From positions 1 through 23,240 of the IMG/VR virus record IMGVR_UViG_3300009176_000659: a stretch of DNA of 23,240 nucleotides; one strand, written 5' to 3'. The notes under the pieces were generated by a model. It saw only the letters and a list, made by a program, of their open reading frames with translations. It ran no database searches and was not told the DNA's origin. This DNA is from a virus. Positions 21,562 to 23,240 of the stretch are shown one piece after another; the stretch's first letter is position 1; each line of letters starts with the position of its first letter. The translations under genes and the position numbers were made by a program.

Positions 21562-23240
21562 CGGCTTGTGCTCCTTGCAAGATGGTTGAAATGTCCGGGA
21601 CGATCACGTCCGCGTTTTCCACGTCGAATCGATCCACAAAGCGCTTGACAATGTTATGCGAGGCCATCATGATCTGCGCTGCTGCCATCTTCGCGGGCGG
21701 CGGGATCTGTGGATTGAAGATCATCATCGCCGCACCGGAGAGGCGAGCGTAGTACTCGTTCAGAACCTGCATCAGGACCTGCAGCTGCTGCAGCTCGAGG
21801 TCCCGGTTCACCTGTTCCGACGTGACTTTGAGCTTCAGACCCAGCGAGGTACGCACGTCTCCCTGTGGGAACTGGATGGTACGACCCGGGGTCCACTCGA
21901 ACCCTTCGGGTCGATACTGCTGTTCCATCTGGATCGTGAGGTACAACAGCTCGACGAGCGCGTCCCGCATGTCGTCGATCGAGACCCACTGGCGTATGTT
22001 GCCCTCGGAGATCAGAGCGGTCGTGCCGGTCGCGGTCGCACGGCTGCCCACAGTGCTGGATTCCATGCCCAGATTGTAGGACGACATCCCAGAACGCTTC
22101 TCCGCATTGTACGCTGCCTTCTCCTCAATGCTCGCAATCGCGGGCGAGGGGGCGTTCATATGCAGGATTCGCACGTCCTTGTCCGGATTTTCCGTCACGA
22201 GCTTCTTTCCCGGGTAGATATCCTCCTGATTTCCCAGGTTCGTGTCGGGATGCACGACGACAATGCCCGCATTTGACGCGGTCGCCGCGTCAATCATCTG
22301 ATTGTGAGACGTGGAAGCCTCACGTTGGAAGGGTCCAACCTGCTCCGCAACGCCCATTGGCTGGATTTCGTGCGGCTGATTGAGGAAAGGGATCTGCACA
22401 ATCATGTGCTGCTGGCCAAAATGCGGGTTCATGATGGCCTTCACGAGCGTTCGGGTCTCCAGGTGATACGTGAGGATGACCTCTTCGAACGTTGCCTCCT
22501 GTGCTTCGCCCTCTCCGTCTCCCGAACGCCCGGGAATTTCCCACAGACCATGCACTTCGTGGAACTCGTACTGCTTCGCGGAGCCTGACGTCACGCCAGA
22601 ATTCTTGTTCTGGACCTCTTTGAGCTGGTCAACACGCTCCGTTTTGCCGTGGGCCCAGACTGCATCGAGGTTCTGGAACTCACCCGCGGCCTCAAGGCGC
22701 TTGAGTTCCGCCTTCGTATAACGCAGACGGTTAGAGACCCACGGCAAGTTCGCCCATTCGTCGAACCCTTCGGGCCAGATGAGGTCATTTGGCGAAGCGA
22801 CGTACCACCGCGTGCCCGTGAAACCGGGCACGGGGAACTTGACCACGTTCCCTGCGTCGTCGTAGCGATGATAGTCGCGGACCTCTTCGACCCAGATGGC
22901 TTTGGCGTAGGCCGCCCCGTAGAGGGCCATGTCGAAAGCGATCGTGCGGAGACGGCCCTTCAGGCCACCCATTTCGACGTACCAGTTGATCCAGTCGCGG
23001 ATGTCCTTCTCGAGCGGTTCCCACTGAGGAGCCTTGATCTCTACCTCGGCGAAGTCCTTGGACCCGATTATCGCCTTCTGCAGTCGCGCTACGATCGCGT
23101 CCACTGTGACTGCTACGAGGGGGACGACTACGTTCGAGGCGCCGGGCCAGGGGAAGTTCTTCTTCTCATGCTCCGGCTTCGACTTGTAATCGCGGAGGAA
23201 CTGAGCGTACAGCGTCGCGCGCTGCTCATGGAGCTCAAGC
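21404..23240 (-). CDS. Phage portal protein, 5' end cut by window edge
   Basis: The reading frame is open to the right edge, so about 611 residues are visible and the N-terminus is missing. The ring-shaped portal sits at one capsid vertex, threads DNA during packaging and ejection, and anchors the neck. The first visible residues contain the block FPWPGASNVVVPL, which I recognise as characteristic of podovirus-type and related portals. It is followed by a long alpha/beta body (WINWYVEMGG, TRWYVASPNDLIWPEGFDEW, QIPFLNQPHEIQPMGVAEQV). The in-frame GTG at 23104 is not the real start, because the conserved motif lies upstream of it. The last roughly 50 residues are a low-complexity Pro/Gly/Gln tail read in a different frame from the overlapping small gene at 21322-21561. 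The terminase should lie just beyond the window. The family call is confident; the exact subtype is not. Confidence 0.9.
   Translation of the reverse strand, partial: LELHEQRATLYAQFLRDYKSKPEHEKKNFPWPGASNVVVPLVAVTVDAIVARLQKAIIGSKDFAEVEIKAPQWEPLEKDIRDWINWYVEMGGLKGRLRTIAFDMALYGAAYAKAIWVEEVRDYHRYDDAGNVVKFPVPGFTGTRWYVASPNDLIWPEGFDEWANLPWVSNRLRYTKAELKRLEAAGEFQNLDAVWAHGKTERVDQLKEVQNKNSGVTSGSAKQYEFHEVHGLWEIPGRSGDGEGEAQEATFEEVILTYHLETRTLVKAIMNPHFGQQHMIVQIPFLNQPHEIQPMGVAEQVGPFQREASTSHNQMIDAATASNAGIVVVHPDTNLGNQEDIYPGKKLVTENPDKDVRILHMNAPSPAIASIEEKAAYNAEKRSGMSSYNLGMESSTVGSRATATGTTALISEGNIRQWVSIDDMRDALVELLYLTIQMEQQYRPEGFEWTPGRTIQFPQGDVRTSLGLKLKVTSEQVNRDLELQQLQVLMQVLNEYYARLSGAAMMIFNPQIPPPAKMAAAQIMMASHNIVKRFVDRFDVENADVIVPDISTILQGAQAVGQGAMGGPPQPGQGAPPQGPGGGPGQGAPPPPGARQPTRAPQTAGASSLPV
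21571..21576 (-). promoter_or_regulatory. Shine-Dalgarno of the overprinted TTG-start gene
   Basis: AAGGAG lies nine bases before the TTG at 21561, inside the portal coding region. It is the strongest local support that the small overlapping frame is translated. Confidence 0.6.

Overview
This window looks like part of a double-stranded DNA tailed phage genome, or a prophage or metagenomic viral contig. Every convincing gene lies on the minus strand, so transcription runs from position 23240 down to position 1. Genes are packed almost without gaps: ATGA, TGATG and TAATG junctions are common, and most starts have AGGAG-type Shine-Dalgarno sites. No stretch longer than about 30 bases lacks a plausible gene. 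I see no tRNA, integrase, insertion sequence or CRISPR array. GC content is near 60% in hand-counted samples, except for an AT-richer patch inside the fibre gene. The two edge genes are cut by the window: the portal at the right edge and a large unknown protein at the left edge.

Region 1 (23240-17796) is the head module. It holds the portal protein, a small helical protein overprinted on the portal 3' end, an acidic and proline-rich protein, a conserved small phage protein, a decoration-type protein and the HK97-fold major capsid protein. Three small proteins follow, two of them beta-rich. Region 2 (17783-14435) is the unusual part. It is a run of genes whose products appear destined for the cell envelope: a complete PEP-CTERM (exosortase-sorted) protein, a DUF3309-type two-helix membrane peptide, a Pro/Gly protein with an 11-residue PDNxLP tandem repeat, a zinc-ribbon protein, a signal-peptide beta protein split by a one-base frame change, and a signal-peptide lectin-like protein. 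Region 3 (14428-8744) is the neck and fibre module: adaptor-like protein, a short fibre-type protein, a small protein, a P22 gp10-like tail stabilisation or nozzle protein, a collagen-like fibre, a small virion-type protein and a GNAT-like acetyltransferase. Region 4 (8744-1) holds four large proteins with coiled-coil, Gly/Ser, Cys-rich and Ala/Pro-rich segments. They are the best candidates for internal ejection proteins or other late virion proteins.

No tail-tube, sheath or obvious tape-measure gene lies between the neck and fibre genes. Together with the gp10-like protein this suggests a short-tailed (podovirus-like) particle, which is an inference. The terminase should lie beyond position 23240. 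The PEP-CTERM gene points to a Gram-negative host with an exosortase and exopolysaccharide system, typical of environmental, biofilm-forming bacteria; the exact host cannot be read from this window. The most noteworthy feature is the envelope-targeted gene set embedded inside the virion operon. It could alter the infected cell surface (exclusion of other phages, aggregation, biofilm matrix), or it could supply domains to the virion.
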